A stretch of DNA of 64,000 bases from DAIOXA01 sp050949165 (GTDB lineage Bacteria; Bacillota; Proteinivoracia; UBA4975). This document shows positions 26,835 through 36,500 of this stretch, in pieces. The stretch's first letter is position 1. Every line of letters begins with the position of its first letter. The position numbers were made by a program, and so were the translations under genes. Under the pieces are notes generated by a model. That model worked only from the letters and a program-made list of their open reading frames with translations. It was not told where the DNA came from and searched no databases. The stretch is from contig JBMNFF010000001.1 of NCBI GenBank assembly GCA_050949165.1, forward strand, positions 62,001-126,000, in the 5' to 3' direction.

Positions 26835-26844
26835 GAGGGCTTTT
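26818..26844 (+). terminator. Terminator overlapping the stop codon
   Basis: An AAAAGCCCTCC/GGAGGGCTTTT stem encloses the TAT-TAG end of the YhfZ-like gene. The symmetric A- and T-tracts allow use in both directions. Confidence 0.85.
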
Positions 26845-26845
26845 G

Positions 26846-26859
26846 CGAACAGGTGTTCC
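26846..26859. promoter_or_regulatory. LexA (DinR) SOS box
   Basis: CGAACAGGTGTTCC matches the Gram-positive consensus CGAACRNRYGTTYC at every position. It overlaps the expected -35 region of a promoter whose -10 is TAAAAT (26879-26884), before the DUF488 gene. Confidence 0.7.
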
Positions 26860-26910
26860 CTTTTCCCCTTCTTTTTGGTAAAATAGAGGGAAGAAAGGGG
26901 GACGCGGAAT

Positions 26911-27489
26911 ATGAAGCCTTTTTGCTACTCCATCGGCCATTCCAATCACTGCTTTGAGCAGTTTCGGGACTTGCTCCTCTACCACGGCATCACCCTGGTG
27001 GTGGATGTGCGCTCGGTTCCCTACAGCAAGTTTGTTCCCCAGTATAACCGGGAGGAGCTGAGGGAGCAGCTGGGCTGGGAGGGGATAAGTTACTTGTACG
27101 CCGGGAAGGAACTGGGCGGGCGGAACCGGGTCCCCGCCAGCCTGGAGGAGGCGGTGGAGAGCCCGGAATTTCAAGCGGGGTTGGCGGCCCTTTTGACCAG
27201 GATTGCCGCCGGAGAGGTGGTTGCCATAATGTGCGCCGAGCGGGATCCCTTTAACTGTCACCGCTTTTACCTGGTCAGCTATGCCCTGGAGGAGAGGGGC
27301 ATAGAGGTCCGGCATGTGCTGGAGACCGGCAATGCAGTGCCTACAGAATTGCTGGAGGAGCGGCTGATAGAAGCATACCACGACGGCCTGTTTCAGCTCA
27401 GCCTCTTTGGCGAAGGGGATGTCCGGAAGGATGCCGTGCGTCGGGCCTATGGCCGCCGCTACCAGGATGTGGCGAGGAAGTCCGGCTAA
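26911..27489 (+). CDS. DUF488 family protein, probably SOS-regulated
   Basis: This 192-residue cytoplasmic protein has the DUF488 signatures YSIGHSNHCFEQF at the start, VVDVRSVPYSKFVPQYN near 30-46, and MCAERDPFNCHRFYLV near 109-124, with the paired Cys and His typical of the family. The biochemical role of the family is unknown; DUF488 genes often sit near DNA-damage or defence functions. ATG at 26911 follows AAGGGGG. The LexA box just upstream is the best clue to function: expression after DNA damage. It is convergent with hsp20. Confidence 0.85.
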   Translation: MKPFCYSIGHSNHCFEQFRDLLLYHGITLVVDVRSVPYSKFVPQYNREELREQLGWEGISYLYAGKELGGRNRVPASLEEAVESPEFQAGLAALLTRIAAGEVVAIMCAERDPFNCHRFYLVSYALEERGIEVRHVLETGNAVPTELLEERLIEAYHDGLFQLSLFGEGDVRKDAVRRAYGRRYQDVARKSG

Positions 27490-27495
27490 AGGAAG

Positions 27496-27519
27496 GCCCG
27501 CCCCTCAAGAGGGGCGGGC
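27496..27519. terminator. Shared terminator of DUF488 and hsp20
   Basis: The GCCCGCCCCTC/GAGGGGCGGGC stem with a two-base loop sits between the convergent genes. T-tracts are poor on both sides. Confidence 0.7.
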
Positions 27520-27524
27520 AGGGT

Positions 27525-27929
27525 TTAGTGGATCTCGATTTCCTTGGCCTGGGGCTTCAGCTTTTTCGGCTTCTCGATAGTCAGTTTGAGGAGACCGTCT
27601 TTAAAGTCAGCGTGGATCTTGTCGGGGTCCAAATCCTCGATGATGAAGGTTCTGCAGGCTTGGTTGACGCTGCGTTCTCTGCGGAAATAGTTCTCGCTCT
27701 TTTCTTCCTTGGTCTCATCCCGTTGGGCCGAGATGGTGAGCTGATTTTCGCTCACCTGGACTTTTACTTCATCCTTGGAAAAGCCCGGGAGTTCAGCTTC
27801 GATGACCAGGTTATCTCCATCTTGGTAGACATCCGCCTTGACGGTGGTGAGGCCGAAGAAATCATCGTTGAAGAAATCCCGGAACAGGAAACGAGGGAAC
27901 CGCCGGTTATAGGGGACGAGATTGAACAT
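27525..27929 (-). CDS. Hsp20/alpha-crystallin small heat shock protein
   Basis: This 134-residue ATP-independent holdase binds unfolding proteins and assembles into oligomers. The alpha-crystallin domain runs from about residue 28 (KADVYQDGDNLVIEAELPGF) to 120, with the GLLKLTIEK strand near the end; the C-terminal IEI motif is the oligomer anchor. ATG at 27929 (MFNLVPYNRR) fits the family start and follows AGGAAAGG by 11 bases; an in-frame GTG at 27941 is possible. A good promoter overlapped by CtsR boxes lies upstream, so heat induction is expected. Confidence 0.93.
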   Translation of the reverse strand: MFNLVPYNRRFPRFLFRDFFNDDFFGLTTVKADVYQDGDNLVIEAELPGFSKDEVKVQVSENQLTISAQRDETKEEKSENYFRRERSVNQACRTFIIEDLDPDKIHADFKDGLLKLTIEKPKKLKPQAKEIEIH

Positions 27930-27971
27930 TCGACACCACACCTTTCCTAAGTATTTTCTCTCTGTGCCTAT

Positions 27972-28000
27972 ATTATAGGGTGAAGGTCAGAAATGGTCAA
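27972..28000 (-). promoter_or_regulatory. Sigma-A promoter of hsp20
   Basis: Reading the minus strand, TTGACC (28000-27995), a 17-base spacer and TATAAT (27977-27972) lie 43 bases upstream of the hsp20 ATG. The CtsR boxes cover the -35 element. Confidence 0.75.
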
Positions 28001-28017
28001 AGTCAACAATGGTCAAT
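27985..28017. promoter_or_regulatory. Tandem CtsR operators
   Basis: Two heptamer direct repeats in the CtsR arrangement (7-3-7) overlap by one base: GGTCAGA-AAT-GGTCAAA, then AGTCAAC-AAT-GGTCAAT. Each differs from the RGTCAAA-NAN-RGTCAAA consensus by one or two bases. CtsR represses class III heat-shock genes in Bacillota. Confidence 0.75.
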
Positions 28018-28178
28018 ATCTGACTGATTTTGTCTGTTATATTCGGCTATTGCCGGATTGCTGGCCCGGACGAAGGCTGGCGCCGGCAAGCGCTTTTTTC
28101 CGGAGCTTTTATCTGGCAAAGGCGCCGGGCTTGGGGTATGATATGCTTAGCTTTTAGCTTGGCACGGGAGGGCTTGAA

Positions 28179-29093
28179 TTGTGGATGATTATCATACCGC
28201 TCTTTGGCGGTTACCTGCTTTCGCTTTGGAAGCCCGGGCTGGTGGCGCGGCTGCCGGTGGCGGGCTTGACCAATCTCAGTATGATCCTGCTCCTGATGGT
28301 GATGGGGGCGCGTTTGGGCGCTGATCCCCAGGTGGTAGGCCAGATTGGCAGCCTGGGGGTGCAGGCCTTTGCCATGGCCGTAGCAACTGTCCTGGGCAGC
28401 ACCCTTTTGCTGTACCTCGTCCAGTTTCTCCTGCCCCGGCGGGGGGGATTTGCCATGGGGGAAGTGGAGGAGGTGGGGGGCGCCTCGGGGCACGGCCTGA
28501 CCCTGATGCTGGTGGCCGCGGTTCTGGCGGGTATTGCCCTGGGGTTATTTCTGCTCCCCCAGTCCCTGCTGCCCCATTTGAATGCCGCCACGACCTGGAT
28601 TCTCGGCCTGCTCCTCCTGGCGGTGGGCCTGGACCTGGGCGGCTCCAGCCGCGCCTTTGCCCAGCTCAAGAACTGCGGCTGGCGGATAATCCTGGTGCCC
28701 CTGGGCGTGGTCCTGGGCAGCATCTTGGGAGGATTGGCGCTTGCCCTGTTTTGGCCGGGGGCGAGCTGGAATGAGATGGCGGCGGTGGCATCGGGCTTTG
28801 GCTGGTACAGCCTGTCTTCAGTGCTGATTGCTGAGGTAAGCCCAGTCCTGGGGGCGGTGGCCTTCCTGGCCAATGTCTTTCGGGAACTGATTGCCATCGT
28901 GATTACGCCCCTGGTGTCCCGCTGGCTGGGCCCGGTGCCCTCATTGGGGGCGGCGGGGGCCACGGCCATGGACGTCCTCTTGCCGGTAATTGCCAAGGGG
29001 ACGGGCAGGGAGTATGTGCCCCTCTCCTTCTTTTCCGGGGCGGTGCTCTCCTTGTCGGTGCCCCTCTTCGTCAACTTGTTCCTGTACATTTAA
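28179..29093 (+). CDS. lysO: LysO family lysine exporter
   Basis: This 304-residue membrane protein of about eight segments resembles E. coli YbjE/LysO, which exports L-lysine and toxic analogues. The family-specific stretch SGFGWYSLSSVLIAEV near 205-220 and the FRELIAIVITPL motif are both present. The N-terminal half has the DUF340-like SMILLLMVMGARLG segment. TTG at 28179 is seven bases after GGGAGGG and is preferred; ATG at 28185 is an alternative. It is a single gene, divergent from hsp20. Another substrate in this family cannot be excluded. Confidence 0.82.
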   Translation: MWMIIIPLFGGYLLSLWKPGLVARLPVAGLTNLSMILLLMVMGARLGADPQVVGQIGSLGVQAFAMAVATVLGSTLLLYLVQFLLPRRGGFAMGEVEEVGGASGHGLTLMLVAAVLAGIALGLFLLPQSLLPHLNAATTWILGLLLLAVGLDLGGSSRAFAQLKNCGWRIILVPLGVVLGSILGGLALALFWPGASWNEMAAVASGFGWYSLSSVLIAEVSPVLGAVAFLANVFRELIAIVITPLVSRWLGPVPSLGAAGATAMDVLLPVIAKGTGREYVPLSFFSGAVLSLSVPLFVNLFLYI

Positions 29094-29233
29094 GGGAGGG
29101 GGCGGGACCAGGGCTGCAGATATAAGGGGCTCTGTGTGTTTTTCAACTAATACTCTGTATGGGGGCCAGAGGTGGTCCCCTGTTATTCTCTGGAGTGGGG
29201 GGGCGAAGCCCCTTTAGTTGTGGCAAGTGAATA

Positions 29234-29268
29234 GAAAAGAGTGGGGGCGGCGAGCTCCCACTCTTTTC
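29234..29268. terminator. Bidirectional terminator, lysO/histidine kinase
   Basis: GAAAAGAGTGGG and CCCACTCTTTTC arms flank an 11-base loop between two convergent genes. A- and T-rich stem ends serve both strands. Confidence 0.8.
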
Positions 29269-29288
29269 TTTGGGAAGGAATATAGCCT

Positions 29289-30887
29289 CTATTCTTCGGA
29301 ATCCTGGGTGGCCGCTACTTCTTGGGCGGCCAGGGCTTTGGGATCGTAGGTGGGCAGGAAGATTGTGAAGATGGAGCCCAGCCCCCTGGCGGAGGCGGCA
29401 GTTATGTAACCGTTGTGATTTTTGATGATGTTAAAGGATGTGGCCAGTCCCATGCCGCTCCCTTCCTCCTTGGTGGTGAAGAAGGGGTCGAATATCTTCT
29501 CCATATCCTCTTCTTTGATGCCCACGCCCTGGTCCTTGATGGAAATGACGACGTAGGCGCCGGGGGCAATGGGGAGGTTATCTATCTGCTCTTGGCTGAG
29601 GCTTACCGAGATTATCCCGCCCCAGGGCATGGCCTGAACTGCATTGATGACGATGTTGTTCAAGACCTGGCGTAGCTGGTCGGGGTCGACTTGGCTGATC
29701 AGGGGCGTGTCGGGCATGCAGAAAGAGGCCTTGATCTTGGAGCCGCTCAGAGCCAGTTGGGTGGTCTCCTGGACCAGGGACCGAACATCCTGGGGCTGCT
29801 TATGGCCGGTGCCGTTGCGGGCAAAGGTGAGGAGGCGGTTGGCCAACTCTGCGCCCTGCCGGGCGGCGTCGACGATGTGCTTGAGGTTGGCCTGGACCCG
29901 CTCGTTGTCGGTGCGCATTCTGGCCAGGTCGGCATTGCCCAGGATGATGGTCAGGAGGTTTTTGAAGTCGTGGGAAAGGCCCCCGGCTACCCGGGCGATG
30001 GATTCCAGCTTGGTCAGTTTGTGCAGTTCCTGTTCATAGCGCAGGCGCTTGGCTTCGGCCTCCTCCCGCTGGGCAATCTCCCGGCTGAGGCGCTGATTGG
30101 CAATGACCAGGTGCTCATAGGGCCGGAGCATATTGGCCTTGACCAAGGCTTCCAAGATGAATATGTATGAGACCAGTTTGAAGGAATGGCCGAAAAAATC
30201 TACGAAGCTCTGGGGAAGGAAGAAGTGGGTAAAGGCTATTACTGCCAGGATGTTGGCGGAATAGGCGCCGATAATCCTGAAGAAGATTCCCCGGCTGGGA
30301 AAGAGTTCTCTCTTGTTGATTAAGCGGATGATGCTGGCCAGAAGCAGGGAGACGTTTAAATACTCGCAGATTATCCGGCAGGGGGTAGAGTCGCCGTTGT
30401 CATGGCAGGAAGGGAAGACCTGCCACTGGAAGATCATGAGCATTATGATAATGAAGCTCAGGAGATAGAGAAAAAAAACTCTTCTGAAACTGGTGGTCCG
30501 GTTGAGGAAGTAGGTGGAGGCAAAAATGGAGCTGCTTTCTAAGGTGCGCGCAGTGCACCAGAGTTGGCTCGTCAGGTTGAGGGGCGACCCGCTGGAAAAT
30601 ATCCCCATTCCCGGGTAGGCCATGGTGTGGAGCAGGTCAAAGCTCCCGATAAAGAGATAGGCGTAGCCCAGGAACATGAAATAAGTGTTATTAGAAAAGC
30701 GATGAGTGCTGCTGGCAGTTAAGAAGATGGACCAAGCGACCAATACGCAAAACATTTCCCCCGCTGTATGAAAGACCAAGTAGTTGCGTTTACTGATCAC
30801 AATGGCTATGGCGAACAACAGGGCCAGGCCCAGGCCGCGAAGCATGGCCCGATGTACTGTTAACCTGCCTAATACCAGTTTTCGCAA
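29289..30887 (-). CDS. MASE3-type membrane sensor histidine kinase
   Basis: This 532-residue sensor has about seven N-terminal membrane segments (residues 20-250) with the MASE3-like FIGSFDLLHTMAYPGMG stretch. A short coiled coil and a HisKA-type kinase follow: phosphoacceptor histidine in GGLSHDFKN, N-box NNIVINAVQAM, G1 DQGVGI, F-box DPFFTTK, G2 GSGMGLA. No response regulator is next to it, so it is an orphan in this window. TTG at 30887 lies eight bases after GGAGG and is preferred; the ATG at 30902 has no ribosome site. It is divergent from the sugar nucleotidyltransferase gene. The signal is unknown. Confidence 0.88.
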   Translation of the reverse strand: MRKLVLGRLTVHRAMLRGLGLALLFAIAIVISKRNYLVFHTAGEMFCVLVAWSIFLTASSTHRFSNNTYFMFLGYAYLFIGSFDLLHTMAYPGMGIFSSGSPLNLTSQLWCTARTLESSSIFASTYFLNRTTSFRRVFFLYLLSFIIIMLMIFQWQVFPSCHDNGDSTPCRIICEYLNVSLLLASIIRLINKRELFPSRGIFFRIIGAYSANILAVIAFTHFFLPQSFVDFFGHSFKLVSYIFILEALVKANMLRPYEHLVIANQRLSREIAQREEAEAKRLRYEQELHKLTKLESIARVAGGLSHDFKNLLTIILGNADLARMRTDNERVQANLKHIVDAARQGAELANRLLTFARNGTGHKQPQDVRSLVQETTQLALSGSKIKASFCMPDTPLISQVDPDQLRQVLNNIVINAVQAMPWGGIISVSLSQEQIDNLPIAPGAYVVISIKDQGVGIKEEDMEKIFDPFFTTKEEGSGMGLATSFNIIKNHNGYITAASARGLGSIFTIFLPTYDPKALAAQEVAATQDSEE

Positions 30888-30985
30888 GCGCTTCGCCTCC
30901 ATTTTGATATATCACTGGTTTTCCCTAGCTTTATATTTGCAATTCTGCATTAATCGGGAAAATCCTTTATTATCCATAAAAAGCA

Positions 30986-31014
30986 TTGCCAAAATCTGTC
31001 GATGGTACTAAAAC
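30986..31014 (+). promoter_or_regulatory. Possible promoter of nucleotidyltransferase-glucan operon
   Basis: TTGCCA, 17 bases, then TAAAAC lie about 50 bases before the start region at 31064-31073. It is the best match in the 162-base divergent spacer. Confidence 0.35.
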
Positions 31015-31072
31015 ATAACATGGACAATACTAATACAGACAAAATAATGAGGAGGGCGGTACTATCCGTGCA

Positions 31073-33487
31073 GTGATTATGGCCGGCGGCAGCGGCACCC
31101 GTCTGCGTCCCTTGACCTGCGACCTTCCTAAGCCCATGGTGCCCATTCTCAACAAGCCGGTCATGAGCTACATAGTGGAGCTGCTGAAAAAGTACGGAAT
31201 AAGGGATATTGCTGTGACCCTGGCGTACTTGCCGGGGAAGATAAAGGATTACTTTGGCAACGGCGCCGAACACGGGGTGAATTTGCAGTACTTTCTCGAG
31301 GACTCGCCCCTGGGCACGGCGGGCAGCGTCAAGAACACCGGAGATTTTCTCCGGGATACATTCCTGGTCATCAGCGGCGATGCCTTGACAGACCTGGATA
31401 TTGCCCGGGCAATCGCCTTTCATAGGGAGCGGGGCTCCCAGGCCACCCTGGTCCTGCACCGGCAGCCGGTCCCCCTGGAGTATGGCGTCGTCGTCACCGA
31501 TCAGGAGGGCAGGATTACCCGGTTCCTGGAGAAGCCCAGCTGGGGCGAGGTCTTCAGCGATACCGTCAATACCGGAATCTACATCCTGGAGCCCGGGGTC
31601 ATGGACTACCTGGCGCCGGGAGAAAAATACGACTTCAGCCGCGACCTGTTTCCCCGCCTCCTGGCCGATGGAGTGCCGATGTACGGCTATGTCACCGACG
31701 GCTATTGGTGCGACATCGGGGATCTCAGGTCCTATCGCCAGGCGAATTTTGACGTGCTGGCCGGCAAGGTAAAGGTGGCGGTGGACGGCCGGCAGGTCCG
31801 GCCCGGCATCTGGCTGGCAGAGGGAGTGCGCCCGGCCCAGGACGTTGACCTGATCCCCCCGGTCTACATCGGCCGCGGCTGTTCCCTGGACACCGGAGTC
31901 AGCCTCGGTCCCAACGCCATCCTGGGGGAACACTGCCGGGTCAGAGCCGGGACGACCCTCAGGCAGGCGGTGGTCTGGAAGCATTGCCGCCTGGGCAGCG
32001 ACTGCGAAATCCGGGGGGCCACCATCTGCAACAATGTCAGCCTGGCTCTGGGCGTTCGGCTCTTTGAGGATTCGGTGGTGGGCGCCGGCACCAGCCTGGA
32101 GCAGGGAGCGGCAATCGGGCCGGGGGTAAAGGTGTGGCCGGGCAAATCCATTGCCCCGGAGACTGAAGTCAAGAGCCACCTGGTCTGGGGCGGCCACAGG
32201 AGCCGGCGCCTCTTTGGCCTGCGGGATGTGGCCGGCCAGTTCAATGTAGAGGTGACCCCGGAATTTGCCTCCCGGCTGGGTTCGGCCTTTGCCTCACTGA
32301 CGGGAGAGGAGGGCAGCATTGTGGTGGGCAGCGACGCCGCCCCGGCCTCGGCCCTGGTGGCCGACGCGCTGGCGGCGGGGATTTTGGCCAGTGGCCTGGG
32401 TGTAATCCGGGGAGGGGGGCTGGCGGCGCCCATCACCCGCTTTGCCGTGGGGCGCTATGGCGCCCGGGGCGGCATTCACGTGCGCCTGGAGGCCGGCGAC
32501 ACCGTGCGTCTGGAATTCTACAACGCCCGGGGCGTCAACCTCGACCGGGGCGCCGAGCGCAAGCTGGAAGCCGCCTTTAACAGCGATGATTTTCGCCGGG
32601 TGGATGCCGGCCAGGTGGCCCTGGCGGACCGCAGCCCGGATATCCTCCGGCAATACTTCGCCTGGGGCGCCCGGGGCCTGAGGACCCTGGCCCCGGGCAG
32701 GCAGGGGCCGCTGGTGGCGGCCGGCGCCGAAACCGAACTGATGGCCTTCCTGGGTTCGGGCTTTCTGGCCCATGTGGGCTGCCAGGTGCGCCGGGGCGGT
32801 TCAACCCTGGCTGCGGTCAGCGCCGCCGTGCTGGAGCACGGGGCCGAGATGGGGGTGTTCTTCCGGGCCGACGGCGAGGAAATCCTCCTGGTGGATGAGG
32901 GCGGGATACCCGTAAGCGCCGAGGCGTACCGGGCCCTGGCTACCTGGATTGCCCTGCAGGCGGAGGGAAAGAGGATCGTCATCCCCCACGCTGCTCCCCA
33001 GGTCCTGAGGGATATGGCGGCCGGGGCGGAAGTGGTCCCGGTCAAATCGGCGCCGGGGGAGGTCATGGCCCTGATGCAGGAGCTGGGAGAGGAAGACCAG
33101 CGGGTGGCCATTCAGTACCTCCTCAATTTCGACGGCATCCAGGCCGCCGCCCGGGTTGCCGACTTCCTGGAGCAGGCGGGGGCCAGCCTGGCCCAGGTTG
33201 TCGCCGGCTTGCCGCAGCTGCACTACAAAAAGCTGGCTGTGCCCTGCAAATGGGAGGACAAGGGCCGGGTACTGCGGGAATTGGCGGCCTTGTACCGGCC
33301 TGAGGAAATGGAGCTGGAGGAGGGGGTCAAGGTCTTGGCCGAGAAGGGCTGGGCCCTGGTCCTGCCCGACAGCGAAAGGCCTCAGTTTAACATCTATGCC
33401 CAGGGCTATAGCGAAGAGTATGCCCAGGAACTGGCCGTCGAGTTTTCGGCCAAGGTCTCCTCGCTCCTGGGGGGAGGGGAAGAATAG
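31073..33487 (+). CDS. Mannose-1-P guanylyltransferase/phosphomannomutase-like fusion
   Basis: The protein has about 804 residues. The N-terminal nucleotidyltransferase (MAGGSGTRLRPLT, then LPKPMVPILNKP, VISGDALTD and DIGDLRSY) makes an NDP-sugar from a sugar-1-phosphate. A left-handed beta-helix of hexapeptide repeats follows (about 245-375), then a phosphohexomutase-like region (about 380-804). The mutase phosphoserine motif (TASHNP) is absent: the matching loop reads RYGARGGIHVRL, so this half may be regulatory or inactive. GTG at 31073 is the first usual start, but GGAGGG lies 16 bases away. Homologues begin two or three residues earlier, where ATC (31064) sits at ideal spacing. It is 30 bases before the NdvB-type gene and likely in one operon. 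Confidence 0.85.
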   Translation: MIMAGGSGTRLRPLTCDLPKPMVPILNKPVMSYIVELLKKYGIRDIAVTLAYLPGKIKDYFGNGAEHGVNLQYFLEDSPLGTAGSVKNTGDFLRDTFLVISGDALTDLDIARAIAFHRERGSQATLVLHRQPVPLEYGVVVTDQEGRITRFLEKPSWGEVFSDTVNTGIYILEPGVMDYLAPGEKYDFSRDLFPRLLADGVPMYGYVTDGYWCDIGDLRSYRQANFDVLAGKVKVAVDGRQVRPGIWLAEGVRPAQDVDLIPPVYIGRGCSLDTGVSLGPNAILGEHCRVRAGTTLRQAVVWKHCRLGSDCEIRGATICNNVSLALGVRLFEDSVVGAGTSLEQGAAIGPGVKVWPGKSIAPETEVKSHLVWGGHRSRRLFGLRDVAGQFNVEVTPEFASRLGSAFASLTGEEGSIVVGSDAAPASALVADALAAGILASGLGVIRGGGLAAPITRFAVGRYGARGGIHVRLEAGDTVRLEFYNARGVNLDRGAERKLEAAFNSDDFRRVDAGQVALADRSPDILRQYFAWGARGLRTLAPGRQGPLVAAGAETELMAFLGSGFLAHVGCQVRRGGSTLAAVSAAVLEHGAEMGVFFRADGEEILLVDEGGIPVSAEAYRALATWIALQAEGKRIVIPHAAPQVLRDMAAGAEVVPVKSAPGEVMALMQELGEEDQRVAIQYLLNFDGIQAAARVADFLEQAGASLAQVVAGLPQLHYKKLAVPCKWEDKGRVLRELAALYRPEEMELEEGVKVLAEKGWALVLPDSERPQFNIYAQGYSEEYAQELAVEFSAKVSSLLGGGEE

Positions 33488-33517
33488 CAGCGCAATTTCG
33501 CTCAGAGGATGATAAGT

Positions 33518-36500
33518 GTGGAGCTCTTGGTATTGGCAATAGTGGCAGCAGCATTGCTTTGGCAGGGGAGGGGGCGGGCGCCCAGGCCCTCCATCTGGTT
33601 TGACGGGGCTGTGCTCCGCCCCGAGGAGCTCATTGCCCATGGGGCGGAGTTGGCCAGGTTCCACCGGACCACCTATAACAGTTCCAGTTTTGGCCTGGTG
33701 TTGGGTCGGCTCCGGAGCAATTTTCGCCTGATTACCCAGGTTTATTCCCAGGCGGCGGCGGACCTGCGCCGGGACAAGGCCATAGCCCCGGCGGGGGAAT
33801 GGCTGCTGGACAATTACTACCTGGTGGAAGAGCAGGTCAAGGAAATCCTCATCACAGTCCGGAGCCGGCGCTTCCGGAGGCTGCCGGTGTTGACCAACGG
33901 ACAGTACCGGGGCCTCCCCCGCATCTATGCCATCGCCCTGGAACTGGTTGCCCACAGCGACGGCCGGGTGGATGAGCAGGCGCTGATTGGCTTTATCGAG
34001 TCCTATCAGCAGGAGAAGCGCCTGACCATTGCCGAGATCTGGGCCCTCTCCCTGATGCTCAGGATTGCTCTGGTGGAGAAGGTCCGGGCTTGCTGCGCCC
34101 TCCTGGCCGAGACCCACGGCCACTGGCGCCAGGCCGAAGAACTGGTGGCCCGGCCCCAGCAACTCCTGGAAAGGCTCGAGGCAATGAGCGGGCTGGCCCC
34201 CGCCCTGGTGGAACACCTCCTGGACATTTCCCGGCAGGGAAAATTGGACCGCCAGCAAATTCGCGAGGTCCTGGCCAAGAGGCTGGCGGAGAGGGACCTT
34301 ACCCTGGAGCAAGTGGTTCAGGCCGAACATCAGGCCGAGGCGGGCCGGGCAACCGCCCTGGGCAACGCCTTTACCAGCCTGAAAAACACCGCCTCCCTGG
34401 ATTGGAACGAAATCTTCGAGGCCCTCTGTCCCGTGGACAAGGTGCTGGGCCAGGACCCCGTCTACCTGGCCATGGACTTTCCTTCCCGCAATTACTACCG
34501 GAGCCGGGTGCAGTCCCTGGCCCGCCGGGCAAGGGTGAGCGAGACCCGGGTGGCCAAGCTGGCCATGGAGTGCGCCCGGGATGGCCAGGGGGTGCAGGGC
34601 CACTGCGGCTATTACCTGGTGGATGAGGGAAGGGAGCAACTGGCGGCGCGGTTGGGCAGGAGCTTCGCGGAGCTCCAGTTGAGCGGCGGCGCCTACATCG
34701 CCGGGGCCGCAGTCCTCACCCTGGTCCTGGCCCTGGCGGCGCTTGCCTTGGGTCCCGGCTTTTCTCCCGCAGCCCTGCTCCTGATTCTGCTTCCCGCCAG
34801 CGGCGTCGCCGTGGCGCTCCTGAACACCCTCCTGCTCCGCCTGCGCAAGCCGGCCTTCCTGCCCAAGCTGGAGTACCGGGAAGGAATCCCCCCCGAGGCC
34901 GCCACCATGGTGGTGGTGCCGGCGCTGCTGACCTCCGCCGCCGGGGCCAGGGAATTGGTGCGCCGCCTGGAGGTCCACTACTTGGCCAATCCCCTGGACA
35001 ATCTCTACTTCTGCCTGCTGGGGGACTTTAAGGATGCCGAAAGCCAGGTCCTGGAAGCAGACGAGGAAATCCTGGCCGCCGCCCGCCAGGGAGTCCAGGA
35101 GCTCAACGCCAGGTATGGCCAGGGGCGCTTTTTTGTCCTGATGCGGAAGCGCAGCTTCTCCAAGACCCAGCAGAAGTGGCTGGGCTGGGAGCGGAAGCGG
35201 GGGGCGCTGATGGAACTCAACGCCCTGCTCTCGGGGGTGGGGGTGACCACCTTCATCCAACCGCCTCCCCTGCCTCAGGTAAAGTACATCCTCACCCTGG
35301 ACGCCGACACCCGCCTGCCCCTGGCTGCAGCCCGCAAGCTGGTGGGGACAATCTCCCACCCCCTCAACCGGGTCAAGGTGGAGGGAGGCCGGGTGCTCCG
35401 GGGCTATGGCCTCATCCAGCCCCGGATGGGGGTCAGCATCGAGAGCACCAACCGGAGCCTCTTTGCCCGGGTGCTGGCCGGGCCCGGCGGCGTCGACACT
35501 TACACCACCGCCACCAGCGATATTTACCAGGACTGGTTCGGGCAGGGGATCTTTACCGGCAAGGGCATCTACGACCGGGCGGCGGCCGTCAAGCTCCTGG
35601 CCGACATCCCTGAAAACAGCATCCTCAGCCACGACCTCCTGGAGGGGGCGCTGCTGCGCACCGGCCTGGCCACCGATATCGAGTTGGTGGACGACTTCCC
35701 CGCCAAGTACAGCTCCTATGTGCAGCGCCAACACCGCTGGACCCGGGGGGACTGGCAGCTGCTGCCCTGGCTGAGGCGCAAATCTGGCCTCAGCCTCCTG
35801 AGCCGCTGGCAGATCTTTGACAATCTCCGGCGTTCCCTGCTCCCCTTAAGCCTGATGGTCCTGGCGGCGGCCGGCCTGACGGTGCTGCCGGGCGGGGCGC
35901 TGTTCTGGACATTGGTTGTCCTGGCCGCCCTGCTCCTGCCCCATTGCTTCAGCCTGCTGGACTTTAACTGGATCGGGTATTTCGGCAACCTTTCCGCCGG
36001 CGGCCAGGCCACGGGCCTCAGGCTCTTTGCCTGGCAACTCCTGCTACACCTGGCCTTCCTGCCCCACCAGGCCTGGGTCAACGGCGACGCCGTTCTCCGC
36101 AGCCTGTACCGGGTCTATATTTCCCGGAGGAACCTCCTGGAGTGGACCACCGCCGCCGAGGCTGAAAGGAAGGGGGGCGAGGACTACTGGCGGCGCTTTG
36201 CCCCGGTCCTCCTGGCCCTCCTGGGCCTGGCGGCTCTGGTAGCCGCCCTGAATGTATCGGCCCTGGCGGTGTACGCGCCCCTGCTGGTCCTCTGGCTGTT
36301 GGCCCCGGCCCTGGCGGGGCGGGTCAGCCGCCCGGGGGAGGGGAGTCCTCGGCCCGGGGGCGAAGCGGTAAAGGCGCTGCGCTCCCTGGCCCGCAAGACC
36401 TGGTACTATTACCAGGACCTGGTGGGCCCCTCCACCTCCCACCTGCCCCCGGACAATTACCAGGTGGATCCCCCCAATGGCGTCGATCCCCGGACATCGC

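Noticed and set aside
32801..35734. 977-codon open frame on the minus strand
   Set aside because: It lies opposite the well-supported nucleotidyltransferase and glucan synthase genes in very GC-rich DNA. The product is rich in Gly, Pro, His and Gln with no domain.
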